8,922 nt of DNA, taken from assembly GCA_047630175.1 (NCBI GenBank), contig JBLHVI010000110.1:1-8922 (forward strand). The letters run 5' to 3'. Within the stretch, counting starts at the first letter, position 1. Each line of letters begins with the position of its first letter. The translations under genes and the position numbers were made by a program. This DNA comes from UBA4582 sp047630175. GTDB lineage: Bacteria > Pseudomonadota > Gammaproteobacteria > Pseudomonadales > Azotimanducaceae. Under the pieces are notes generated by a model. It was not told where the DNA came from. It did not search any database and saw only the letters and a list, made by a program, of their open reading frames with translations. Below are positions 1-6,659 of this stretch, piece by piece.

Positions 1-63
1 ACCATTCATGTCTGGAAATAAAAGTTCAACATGGTCGGACAAAGGATCGGGCAAAGCAGACAT
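1..63 (-). CDS. glutamine synthetase family protein, N-terminal 21 codons only (probable gamma-glutamylpolyamine synthetase)
   Basis: The start codon ATG lies at 63-61 on the minus strand and the frame stays open to the window edge, so only 21 residues are visible. They end in DHVELLFPDMNG. This resembles the start of PuuA/SpuI-type gamma-glutamylputrescine synthetases, where a VELLIPDMNG-like segment begins the N-terminal beta-grasp domain. A clear ribosome binding site (AGGAA) sits 7 bases upstream. Members of this family ligate glutamate to putrescine or other polyamines using ATP, the first step of the gamma-glutamylated catabolic route. The position directly downstream of a SpuC-type aminotransferase and a polyamine transporter on the same strand supports that substrate over ordinary GlnA. 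The catalytic region is outside the window, so the assignment rests on a short motif plus context. Confidence 0.6.
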   Translation of the reverse strand, partial: MSALPDPLSDHVELLFPDMNG

Positions 64-619
64 AAATGTTTCCTGATGATTAGGGATTTATACTAAAACG
101 CTGTCGCAGAACATTGTATCGGGGTGCAGTAGCACACTGATAACGAGATCGATCGCACTACTTGCCTGCTTGATTATGACCAGCGTCGCTTTTCGTTTTA
201 CACCTTCTTGATAAAAAATATCGATAGGAAATGTTCGTAACGCCTTGGCCTAGACAACATTTCACTCACTAACATAGTCTTTAACCGCTGCGCCATAAGC
301 CGCAAAAATAGTGCTCGATTGCGGATTTTCTGTACCCCCAATTCTGGGTACTATTGCGCGCCCCAAAAACCGCCCGTCAATAGCAACTGGCGCAATCACA
401 GCGTCACGTGAACCAGTACCTGCCGTTAAGCCTACCACCCAAGGCCACGTTGAGATCAGTTGCTGCAACGTCCGCGCGCTCAATGGCCTCGCCGATCGAC
501 GGCAGCCGCAATAGCTGCAGGTGCGCTTCGTGTGCCACTGCGTTTATAGTTTTCTTACTGACAATGAAAATGCGGCCCGTCAACGGGCTTGACATCAGCA
601 GGCGCCAGCACAAAAGGTC
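64..619 (-). other. 556-base gap with two overlapping short open frames, possibly a decayed small gene
   Basis: No intact gene is recognisable between the aminotransferase stop and the glutamine synthetase-like start. On the minus strand one open frame runs 613-404 (TTG start, or ATG at residue 7) and contains segments such as INAVAHEAHLQLLRLP. A second frame, 483-262, contains AVIAPVAIDGRFLGRAIVP and ends FAAYGAAVKDYVSE then TGA. Both stretches read like real protein, but they are in different frames, and the second opens with a TTG without an obvious ribosome binding site. One explanation is a single gene of about 110 residues broken by a frameshift near 420-480. The second half faintly resembles the C-terminus of GlcG/HbpS-type proteins, not strongly enough to name it. 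Bases 64-261 show only the weak -10 box. Confidence 0.25.
87..92 (-). promoter_or_regulatory. possible -10 box ahead of the glutamine synthetase-like gene
   Basis: On the minus strand TATAAA lies about 24 bases upstream of the ATG at 63, in the context TAGTATAAATCC. The hexamer 17 bases further upstream (AATGTT) is a poor -35 match, so this would be a weak or activator-dependent sigma70 promoter. It suggests the gene can be transcribed separately from the aminotransferase 556 bases upstream. Tentative. Confidence 0.25.
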
Positions 620-2026
620 TCATGCGTCATTGACGCCGTAGTGATGAGCCGTCTCATCTAGCGCCTTCGACAACGCGTCAATCAGCATATCAATCTCGGC
701 TTTGGAGCAAACATACGGCGGCGAGCAAATCATCGAATCATGTACCGCGCGCACCATCAGGCCATGGTACATTGCCCGATTACGGCAATACACGGCACCG
801 GCTTCTTTTGGTGCCAGCCGCTGCTTACTTGACTTGTTTTTCACTAATTCAATCGCGCCCAGCATACCTTGAGCGCGCGCTTCACCCACTATAGGGTGAG
901 CTCCCAAACTACGCCAGCGCTCACCAAAGTAAGCAGACAAGTCGGTTGTCATGGATTCGAAGATGCCAGACTCACGATAAATTTGCAGCGTTGCTAAGCC
1001 AGCGGCACAGGCTACCGGATGCCCCGAATAGGTAAAGCCATGGTTAAACTCGACATTCTCAGACTGCAACACATCGACAATCTTGTCTGACACGGCGACA
1101 CCACCCAACGGTTGAAAACCGTTGGTGACGCCTTTAGCAAACGTCAGCAGGTCAGGGCTAAAGCCAAAGGTTTGACAGCCAAACCACTGCCCGGTACGAC
1201 CAAAGCCGCAAATGACCTCGTCGCTGATAATCAATACATCGCGTTCACGACATATTTTCTCCACAGCCGGCCAATAAGAAGCGGGCGGAATGATAACGCC
1301 ACCGGCGCCTTGGATGGGTTCTGCGATAAATGCGGCTACCGTTTCGGCACCTAGCTCATCAATCTTGTCAGCAACAGCTTGGGCCGCCTTAAGGCCAAAT
1401 GCATGGACATCAAGGTCACCACCTTGCTCAAACCAGTATGGCTGCTGCACGTGGTGCACATATGGCAGCCCCGTGTACTGCTCGTGCATATAACTCATTC
1501 CGCCGAGACTAGCAGACGCAATGGTGCTGCCGTGATAAGCATTTTCACGACTGATAATGTGCTTTTTGGCATGCTTGCCCAGCGCATCAAAGTAACGGTG
1601 GACCAAGCGAATATTAGTGTCATTCGCCTCGCTGCCGGAATTAGTGAAAAATATATGGTTCAAATCGCCCGGCATAATTTCAACCAACGCACTCGCCATG
1701 CTGATCGCCGCGTCGTTACTGCAGTTGAAAAAACTGTTGTAGTAAGGCAGGCGCTCTAGCTGTTCCATAATTGCTTGGTTAATCAGCGGCTGAGTGTAGC
1801 CGAGACCGCAACACCACAAACCCGACATGCCATCGAGCAACCGCTTGTTGTCAGAATCAGTGATGTAAATATGTTCAGCATGGGTCACTACCCGCCCGCC
1901 GTTTTCAGCATACTCCTTATAGTCTGTAAACGGATGCAGATGTGCACGCCGATCCATCTGCTTGAGCTCAGCACTGGAATATTCTTTTCTGTTGGCTATT
2001 CTATTACGATCAACTTGCGGACTCAT
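620..2026 (-). CDS. spuC: putrescine/polyamine--pyruvate aminotransferase (SpuC type), class III PLP-dependent
   Basis: This 468-residue protein is a full-length fold-type I, class III aminotransferase; SpuC proteins are about 450-460 residues. Visible landmarks are HPFTDYKEY near residue 31, the SGLWCCGLGY substrate-entry segment (68-77), NSGSEAND (129-136, PLP phosphate binding), AYHGST (163-168), AEPIQGAGG (235-243), the PLP-ring aspartate D269 in SDEVICGFGRTG, the Schiff-base lysine K298 in FAKGVTNG, and FTYSGHPVACAA (331-342). These follow remembered Pseudomonas SpuC closely along the whole length. The enzyme would transfer the terminal amino group of putrescine (possibly also cadaverine or spermidine) to pyruvate, giving 4-aminobutanal and alanine in the cytoplasm. 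The ATG at 2026-2024 has a strong ribosome binding site (GGGAGG, then AGG). It follows the transporter genes after 131 bases, a gap holding an inverted repeat and possible promoter. Omega-amino acid:pyruvate transaminases are related alternatives, but context favours polyamines. Confidence 0.9.
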   Translation of the reverse strand: MSPQVDRNRIANRKEYSSAELKQMDRRAHLHPFTDYKEYAENGGRVVTHAEHIYITDSDNKRLLDGMSGLWCCGLGYTQPLINQAIMEQLERLPYYNSFFNCSNDAAISMASALVEIMPGDLNHIFFTNSGSEANDTNIRLVHRYFDALGKHAKKHIISRENAYHGSTIASASLGGMSYMHEQYTGLPYVHHVQQPYWFEQGGDLDVHAFGLKAAQAVADKIDELGAETVAAFIAEPIQGAGGVIIPPASYWPAVEKICRERDVLIISDEVICGFGRTGQWFGCQTFGFSPDLLTFAKGVTNGFQPLGGVAVSDKIVDVLQSENVEFNHGFTYSGHPVACAAGLATLQIYRESGIFESMTTDLSAYFGERWRSLGAHPIVGEARAQGMLGAIELVKNKSSKQRLAPKEAGAVYCRNRAMYHGLMVRAVHDSMICSPPYVCSKAEIDMLIDALSKALDETAHHYGVNDA

Positions 2027-2069
2027 AGTGCCTGCCTCCCAGCGTGCATCAAGACGAACCGTGGCGAAT

Positions 2070-2099
2070 ATCAGACTATCGTGAACAAATTTGTCTGAT
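2070..2099. promoter_or_regulatory. inverted repeat in the 5' leader of the aminotransferase gene (candidate operator)
   Basis: The arms ATCAGAC (2070-2076) and GTCTGAT (2093-2099) are perfect inverse complements around a 16-base centre. The right half of the element also contains a perfect 10-base palindrome, ACAAATTTGT (2085-2094). The element lies 44-73 bases upstream of the aminotransferase ATG, a usual place for a repressor or activator site. It could equally be an RNA hairpin. No regulator gene is in the window to pair with it. Confidence 0.35.
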
Positions 2100-2125
2100 C
2101 AAAATCAAACATGACATGACATTAT

Positions 2126-2156
2126 GCATCGTTCTAACAATGTTTAGTCAACGACT
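2126..2156 (-). promoter_or_regulatory. weak possible sigma70 promoter for the aminotransferase gene
   Basis: On the minus strand TTGACT is followed by a 19-base spacer and CATAAT, just inside the gap after the permease stop codon at 2158. The -35 is good and the -10 acceptable, but the spacer is 2 bases longer than ideal. Transcription would start upstream of the inverted repeat at 2070-2099. It would allow the aminotransferase to be expressed apart from the transporter. Confidence 0.25.
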
Positions 2157-2157
2157 A

Positions 2158-2973
2158 CTACCCATCACGGTTCTGGCGTAGCGTTGAATAAGCACTCCAG
2201 CGCTGCATACTCCACCACGCCAGAAAAGACCCTGCTAATATCAAGGCAACAAAGAGCGTCGCCAGCGCATTAATCTTCGGGCTCACCCCTAACCGGACGC
2301 TAGAATAAATAACCATAGGCAACGTACTAGACCCCGGCCCGGAGACAAAACTGGCGATCACCAGGTCGTCCAAAGACAGCGTGAAGGCTAGCAACCACCC
2401 CGATATCAGTGCCGGCATAATCAGTGGTAGAGTGATCACGAAAAAGACCTTGAGCGGCGGCGCACCGAGATCCATCGCTGCCTCTTCCAGCGAGCCGTCC
2501 ATCTCTCGCAAACGCGAGCTGATCAGTATCGTCACAAACGCCACGCTAAAAGTAACATGCGCGATCCAGATAGTGACTGCGCCCCTAGACGAGGGCCAGC
2601 CCAACACATCGTTGAGCCCGACGAACAACAACAACAGCGACAGGCCAGTGATCACCTCGGGCATCACCAGTGGCGCGACAATCATACTGCTAAACAGTGC
2701 TTGCCCCGGAAAACGTCCGAACTTCACCAGTATGTAAGCTGCCACAGTGCCCAGCACTAAGGCCATACACGCTGTCATACTGGCTATTTTAACACTCAAA
2801 TAAAACGCGTTCATGAGTTGCTCATCTTTGAACAACTCGACGTACCACTTCACCGAAAACTCGGTCCAGATGGTGACCAAGCGCGACTCATTAAACGAGT
2901 AAATGACTAGGATCAGCAGCGGCAGGTACAAAAACACCAACCCCGCGATTAACCATCCACGTAAGGCGCTCAC
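2158..2973 (-). CDS. potI: polyamine ABC transporter permease (PotI/SpuH type)
   Basis: This is an inner-membrane channel subunit of a type I ABC importer that pairs with the PotH-type subunit encoded just upstream. I chose the GTG at 2973-2971, giving 271 residues, in line with PotI/PotC (about 265-280). It overlaps the upstream TGA as GTGA and has GGTGGA as ribosome binding site. The open frame continues back to 3102, but those 43 extra residues lie inside the upstream gene and do not look like permease. Six hydrophobic segments are visible (about 7-26, 62-83, 95-119, 133-152, 184-204, 236-254). The cytoplasmic EAA loop (164-183: EAAMDLGAPPLKVFF, ending in LP) contacts the ATPase. It is followed by LAFTLSLDDLVIASFVSGPG, characteristic of PotI/PotC. 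Confidence 0.92.
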   Translation of the reverse strand: MSALRGWLIAGLVFLYLPLLILVIYSFNESRLVTIWTEFSVKWYVELFKDEQLMNAFYLSVKIASMTACMALVLGTVAAYILVKFGRFPGQALFSSMIVAPLVMPEVITGLSLLLLFVGLNDVLGWPSSRGAVTIWIAHVTFSVAFVTILISSRLREMDGSLEEAAMDLGAPPLKVFFVITLPLIMPALISGWLLAFTLSLDDLVIASFVSGPGSSTLPMVIYSSVRLGVSPKINALATLFVALILAGSFLAWWSMQRWSAYSTLRQNRDG

Positions 2974-3860
2974 GCGTCCACCGCTATTTGCTTCATCTCT
3001 AAGCGCCGGTAAAAGTATAGCGGGATGATTAAGAACGCCAGCATCACTACCGCAATAGCTGACGCCACAGGCCAGTCGCGATTGACAAAGAACTCCTGCC
3101 ACAGCACCTTGCCTATCATTAACGTGTTTGGCCCACCCAGCAAGTCGGGAATAATGAACTCACCGACAGCCGGAATAAACACCAAGAAGCAACCCGCCAC
3201 TACCCCGCCCATGGACAGCGGCAGAATGATAGACACAAAGACCTTCCAAGGCCGCGCGCCGAGATCATAGCCCGCCTCAATCAACGAAGGATCAAGCTTT
3301 AACAGATTGGTATAAATAGGCAACACCATAAACGGCAAGTAGCCATAAACGATACCCAAAAATATAGCAAAATCGGAATGCAACATAACGATAGGCGAGT
3401 CAATGAGCCCGGCTGACAAAAGCATATGATTTATCAGTCCGTTATTCTTCAGTAAGCCGATCCATGCATAAATGCGAATCAAGAACGACGTCCACGAGGG
3501 CAATATTACCAACAATAAAAACAAGCTGCGATAAGGGTCTTGCATACGTGCGATGGCATAAGCCATGGGATAGGCAACAAACAAACAAATGACAGTGGAG
3601 ATAGCCGCCAGCCTCAAAGAGTTTATGTAGGCCACGTAATACAATTCATCCTCGATCAAAAACGCATAGTTATCAAACGAGCCAAGCCAGACGGGACCGT
3701 CGGCTGTCCAAGACCATATTTCACTATAGGGCGGCATCGCTATCTGCGCCTCAGCAAAGCTGATTTTGAGAATGAACAAAAATGGCAATGCAAAAAAAAC
3801 GAACAACCAAATATACGGTGGCGCGATAGCCCAAAAACGACCAGTAAAGAACCCCTTCAT
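2970..3860 (-). CDS. potH: polyamine ABC transporter permease (PotH/SpuG type)
   Basis: This 296-residue integral membrane protein is the first of two permeases, of normal length for PotB/PotH. Hydrophobic segments lie near 10-32, 78-104, 112-134, 163-187, 215-237 and 266-284. The family signature LPSWTSFLIRIYAWIGLLK is at 120-138 and the EAA loop (EAGYDLGARPWKVF) starts at 195. The segment VGEFIIPDLLGGP (232-244) is also typical of PotB/PotH. With the PotI-type subunit it forms the transmembrane pathway for the polyamine. The ATG at 3860 overlaps the ATPase stop by 4 bases (ATGA) and its own stop overlaps the next GTG by 4, so translational coupling at fixed stoichiometry is likely. Confidence 0.93.
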   Translation of the reverse strand: MKGFFTGRFWAIAPPYIWLFVFFALPFLFILKISFAEAQIAMPPYSEIWSWTADGPVWLGSFDNYAFLIEDELYYVAYINSLRLAAISTVICLFVAYPMAYAIARMQDPYRSLFLLLVILPSWTSFLIRIYAWIGLLKNNGLINHMLLSAGLIDSPIVMLHSDFAIFLGIVYGYLPFMVLPIYTNLLKLDPSLIEAGYDLGARPWKVFVSIILPLSMGGVVAGCFLVFIPAVGEFIIPDLLGGPNTLMIGKVLWQEFFVNRDWPVASAIAVVMLAFLIIPLYFYRRLEMKQIAVDA

Positions 3861-5026
3861 GTTGGGTCACCGGGAATCAGCACCACCGCCTCGCGATCCC
3901 AAGACAACACAACCGACTGCTCCAAATTGAGCGCCTGAGCGGCTTGCCGAGTCAAGTTGCTGGCATGTACCAGAACGACCTTAGGCGCTGTGGCTTCTAA
4001 GCCGTCATCTGTCAATACCCCATCTAAACGAACATGAATGACATTATGACTACCCAGATAGGCTATATCCTCGATCATGCCAGTGGCGCAGTTTTCGATC
4101 AGCTGTTGGCTGTCAACAATATCGGTTGCGGCTGCCAGCCTTATCTTCTCCGGGCGCAAAGCAACAAAACAAGCGCCTTCAAAGCGTCGATCCGTCTCGG
4201 TAGATACCACCTCCGCCGCGAGATGTTCACACCGCAGGTAACACGCGTCTGCTTCAAAACGCGCCTGCGCAGGGAACAAATTAATAGAGCCTATAAACTC
4301 CGCCGTCAACCGGCTGTTAGGAAATTCATAAATCTCTTGGGGCTGACCGACCTGCATGATCTTGCCCTGGTCCATCACCGCAATGCGATTGGCCATAGTC
4401 ATTGCTTCTTCTTGGTCGTGTGTAACCATCACGCAGGTGACGCCAACAGTTTCGATAATGTTGACTAACTCCAACTGCATCTGCATGCGCAGTTTTTTAT
4501 CTAACGCTCCCATGGGCTCATCTAGCAGCAGCAAGGCCGGTTTTTTTGCCAAACTACGGGCCAACGCTACCCGTTGTTGCTGCCCACCAGATAACTGCCC
4601 GGGCTTGCGATGACGATATTTTGTCATCTGCACCAACTCCAGCACCTCGGTGACCCGAGCCACCAAGGCGCCCTTTGGCATCCTGTCTTGCTTCAAGCCA
4701 AACGCAACATTCTGCGCCACCGTCATATGGGGAAATAATGCGTAGGACTGAAACATCATATTCACAGGCCGTTTATACGCAGGGTGGTCTATCACTGATA
4801 CACCGTTGATGCGGATATCACCGTGACTCGGCTTATCAAAGCCCGCCAACATTCGTAGCAACGTCGTCTTGCCGCAGCCCGAACCACCTAACAGCGCGAA
4901 GATTTCGCCTTTCTCGATCGCCAGACTGACATCATCCACCGCCACCACATCGTCGAATAGTTTTGTGACGTTGTCCACTTCAAGCGCATAGCGCGAATCG
5001 TGTGCTGCGGTTTTTTTACCGTTCAA
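3857..5026 (-). CDS. potG: polyamine ABC transporter ATP-binding protein (PotG/SpuF type)
   Basis: This 389-residue cytoplasmic ATPase powers the importer. It shows Walker A GGSGCGKT (47-54), Q-loop Q93 in MMFQSYALFPHMTV, signature LSGGQQQR (145-152), Walker B LLLLDEP (165-171), and switch histidine H203 in MVTHDQEEAMTMANR. A C-terminal regulatory TOBE-type region follows, starting around VALRPEKIRL (288-297). Length and order match PotG/SpuF. The start is uncertain. The frame is open upstream only to a TGA at 5059-5057, contains no ATG before the ABC domain, and the best candidate is TTG at 5026, which gives the usual short N-terminal tail before LEVDNVTKLF. That TTG lies in the last of four 17-bp direct repeats and has no good ribosome binding site. 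An A7 run covers codons 4-6. GTG at 4978 is an alternative but would cut into the first strand of the domain. Confidence 0.92.
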   Translation of the reverse strand: MNGKKTAAHDSRYALEVDNVTKLFDDVVAVDDVSLAIEKGEIFALLGGSGCGKTTLLRMLAGFDKPSHGDIRINGVSVIDHPAYKRPVNMMFQSYALFPHMTVAQNVAFGLKQDRMPKGALVARVTEVLELVQMTKYRHRKPGQLSGGQQQRVALARSLAKKPALLLLDEPMGALDKKLRMQMQLELVNIIETVGVTCVMVTHDQEEAMTMANRIAVMDQGKIMQVGQPQEIYEFPNSRLTAEFIGSINLFPAQARFEADACYLRCEHLAAEVVSTETDRRFEGACFVALRPEKIRLAAATDIVDSQQLIENCATGMIEDIAYLGSHNVIHVRLDGVLTDDGLEATAPKVVLVHASNLTRQAAQALNLEQSVVLSWDREAVVLIPGDPT

Positions 5027-5088
5027 GACTGTTTCGCGTTCAAGACTGTTTACCGTTCAAGACTGTTTATCGTTCAAGACTGTTTACC
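5021..5088. repeat. four tandem 17-bp repeats spanning the start of the transporter ATPase gene
   Basis: Four head-to-tail copies of GTTCAAGACTGTTTACC occupy 5021-5037, 5038-5054, 5055-5071 and 5072-5088. The first 14 bases are identical in all copies; the last three read CGC, ACC, ATC and ACC. The bases just before copy one (5015-5020, TTTACC) look like the end of a further partial unit. On the coding (minus) strand every copy carries TTG, and the TTG of the copy at 5021-5037 is the apparent ATPase start. The repeats fill most of the 93-base gap between the binding-protein stop (5120) and that start. Slippage in replication or recombination could change copy number. Confidence 0.95.
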
Positions 5089-5119
5089 AACTTGGCACAT
5101 AGAAAATTTCTCGGGTTGT

Positions 5120-6241
5120 TTATAAGCCAGTCTTGATTTTGGTCCATGCGCGCAAACCTTTTCGGTCTACTCGCGGCGGATATGGCGGCAGGGTAAAATT
5201 ACGCGCGCTAGCAGCAGCGGTGGGATAGATGCCTTGGTTATTCAGTACGTCGGCATCGACAAAAGCATTAGCGCCATCATTGGCGTTGGCATAGCGCACT
5301 TGGTTACTGACGGCGGCAATCACCTCAGGCTCCATGAGGAAGTTGATAAACGCGTGCGCATTCTCTGGATGAGGGGCGTCGACCGGCACCGCCAGCATGT
5401 CGAACCAAAGCACGGTACCCTCTTGGGGCATATGATATTCAACAGTGAAGGGCTGATTCGCCTCACTCGCCCTGTCACTGGCCTGCAAAATGTCACCTGA
5501 CCAGCCGAGGGCCACGCAAATATCACCACTGGCAAGATCGTTAATATATTTTGAGGAATGGAAGTAAGTGACATAAGGGCTCACTGACTCCAGCATCGGC
5601 ACCACAGCCGACTCAAACAACGCTGCATCTTGCGAGCGCGGATCTAAGCCCTTATAAGCCAGCACCGCTGGAAACACCTCATCAAATGCATCTAAAAATG
5701 ACACGCCACAGGTTTCTAGCTTCGCCATATTCGCTGGGTTGAATATCAGCTCCCAACTGTCTATCGGCGCATCGGGCCCGAGCGCTTTCACCACCGCCTC
5801 TCGGTTGATACCTATACCTGTGGTGCCCCACAAATAAGGCACCCCGTATTGGTTATCAGGGTCCAAGGTTTGCAACTTTTGCATCAACGCTGGGTTCATA
5901 TACTTCAGATTAGGCAGCTTGGCATGATCTAACCGTTGAAAGACCTTGGCGCCAATCAATCGAGCGTGAAAACCCGAAGTCGGGACCACGACATCAAATC
6001 CAGAACTACCGGCCAGCAACTTGCCTTGCAGGACGTCATTGCTGTCATACACGTCATAAGTGACCTTGATGCCCGTCCGAGCCTCAAACTGCGCCAGAGT
6101 GTCGGGGCCGATATAATCCACCCAGTTATAAACGTTGAGAACCTTATCTTCCGCCGCCAGCGCTGATTGCGCCATCGCTGAACTTAAGAACAGGCCAACA
6201 AGCAATTGCATACAGCAATTCCGTACTTGCGCTATTAACAT
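5120..6241 (-). CDS. potF: periplasmic polyamine-binding protein of ABC transporter (PotF/SpuD-SpuE type)
   Basis: This 373-residue extracellular solute-binding protein delivers polyamine to the permease pair. It starts at the ATG at 6241; a TTG at 6244 directly before it is an alternative, and GGGTGAG upstream serves either. A signal peptide with a hydrophobic core (LLVGLFLSSAMA) likely ends after SALA near residue 29. The mature protein starts with VLNVYNWVDYIGPDTLAQFE, a PotF hallmark. Others are YDVYDSNDVLQGKLLAGSSGFDVVVP, GVPYLWGTTGIG, SCGV-like CGVSFLDA, YINDLASGDICVALGWSGD, YANANDGAN and RAWTKIKTG at the C-terminus. Pocket residues correspond to PotF W37 (W40), D39 (D42), E185 (E188), W244 (W247), D247 (D250) and D278 (D281), while PotF S38, S87 and F276 are V41, G90 and W279. 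The amine-anchoring acids are kept but specificity may differ from pure putrescine. It is the first gene of the operon. Confidence 0.93.
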   Translation of the reverse strand: MLIAQVRNCCMQLLVGLFLSSAMAQSALAAEDKVLNVYNWVDYIGPDTLAQFEARTGIKVTYDVYDSNDVLQGKLLAGSSGFDVVVPTSGFHARLIGAKVFQRLDHAKLPNLKYMNPALMQKLQTLDPDNQYGVPYLWGTTGIGINREAVVKALGPDAPIDSWELIFNPANMAKLETCGVSFLDAFDEVFPAVLAYKGLDPRSQDAALFESAVVPMLESVSPYVTYFHSSKYINDLASGDICVALGWSGDILQASDRASEANQPFTVEYHMPQEGTVLWFDMLAVPVDAPHPENAHAFINFLMEPEVIAAVSNQVRYANANDGANAFVDADVLNNQGIYPTAAASARNFTLPPYPPRVDRKGLRAWTKIKTGL

Positions 6242-6307
6242 CAAGATCTACTCACCCGGCTCGTAAGCCCATGAAACACTGGATTCAAGGCAAAAATTAA
6301 CACCGAC

Positions 6308-6335
6308 AGACTACACCATTTCGGCGCAATCTCAA
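6308..6335 (-). promoter_or_regulatory. candidate sigma70 promoter of the polyamine transporter operon
   Basis: On the minus strand TTGAGA (6335-6330, five of six consensus bases) is followed by a 16-base spacer and TAGTCT (6313-6308, a weak -10). Transcription would begin near 6301, leaving a leader of about 60 bases before the ATG at 6241. The -35 overlaps the palindrome at 6328-6341, as expected for a regulated promoter. Confidence 0.4.
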
Positions 6336-6341
6336 GAGATT
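6328..6341. promoter_or_regulatory. 14-bp palindrome over the presumed -35 of the transporter operon (candidate operator)
   Basis: AATCTC-AA-GAGATT is an inverted repeat with perfect 6-base arms and a 2-base centre. It covers the TTGAGA -35 candidate, so a protein bound here would block or assist polymerase. Which regulator might use it cannot be told from this window. Confidence 0.4.
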
Positions 6342-6421
6342 AGCGAGGTTTGAAAGAGACTATTTTTCGTTTGCCCAGCACCATAGTTAACCACGACCAC
6401 TGACTGTTGGAATAAGTGAGG

Positions 6422-6460
6422 ACTTGCTTACTCTCGCTCTCAAGGCCAGCGTTAGCAAGT
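6422..6460. repeat. imperfect inverted repeat between the transporter operon and tRNA-Phe
   Basis: ACTTGCTTAC (6422-6431) and GTTAGCAAGT (6451-6460) pair at nine of ten positions around a 19-base loop. On the plus strand the stem is followed by TTTATT, which is too short for a convincing intrinsic terminator. It may be a weak terminator for an upstream transcript, a protein site, or chance. Confidence 0.25.
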
Positions 6461-6486
6461 TTATTGAAGCTACCGGGGAATGCGAC

Positions 6487-6515
6487 TTGACTACCTGCCC
6501 CCGCTTCGGTCTAAT
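6487..6515 (+). promoter_or_regulatory. sigma70 promoter of tRNA-Phe
   Basis: TTGACT (6487-6492), a 17-base spacer, and TCTAAT (6510-6515) form a good promoter. Initiation is expected around 6522, about 12 bases before the mature tRNA 5' end. The ACGCC directly after the -10 is a fairly GC-rich discriminator, common at stable-RNA promoters under growth-rate and stringent control. Confidence 0.6.
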
Positions 6516-6533
6516 ACGCCTTCGTTGTTACTT

Positions 6534-6609
6534 GGCCAGATAGCTCAGTCGGTAGAGCAAGGGATTGAAAATCCCTGTGTCGGTGGTTCGATTCCACCTC
6601 TGGCCACCA
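6534..6609 (+). tRNA. tRNA-Phe (anticodon GAA)
   Basis: The 76-base gene folds into a full cloverleaf. The acceptor stem is GGCCAGA (6534-6540) paired with TCTGGCC (6599-6605), the D stem GCTC/GAGC, and the anticodon stem AGGGA/TCCCT around loop TTGAAAA with anticodon GAA at 6567-6569. The T stem is GGTGG/CCACC around TTCGATT. Discriminator A and an encoded CCA end (6607-6609) follow. The sequence is nearly the standard gammaproteobacterial tRNA-Phe. It is transcribed away from the polyamine operon. The antisense strand gives a well-known spurious protein, noted among the rejected items. Confidence 0.98.
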
Positions 6610-6659
6610 ACGATTTCTGCAGATTCTGCGCTTCTTAGCAAACTCCCGATCTATTCCTA

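Noticed and set aside
1112..1759. Several plus-strand open frames of 67-126 codons opposite the aminotransferase
   Set aside because: They are shadows of a conserved gene whose minus-strand frame carries all the motifs.
2974..3102. N-terminal extension of the PotI-type permease
   Set aside because: It overlaps the PotH coding region, does not resemble permease sequence, and a better coupled GTG start exists at 2973.
5021..5088. CRISPR array
   Set aside because: The units are directly adjacent with no spacers and are only 17 bp long, so this is a simple tandem repeat.
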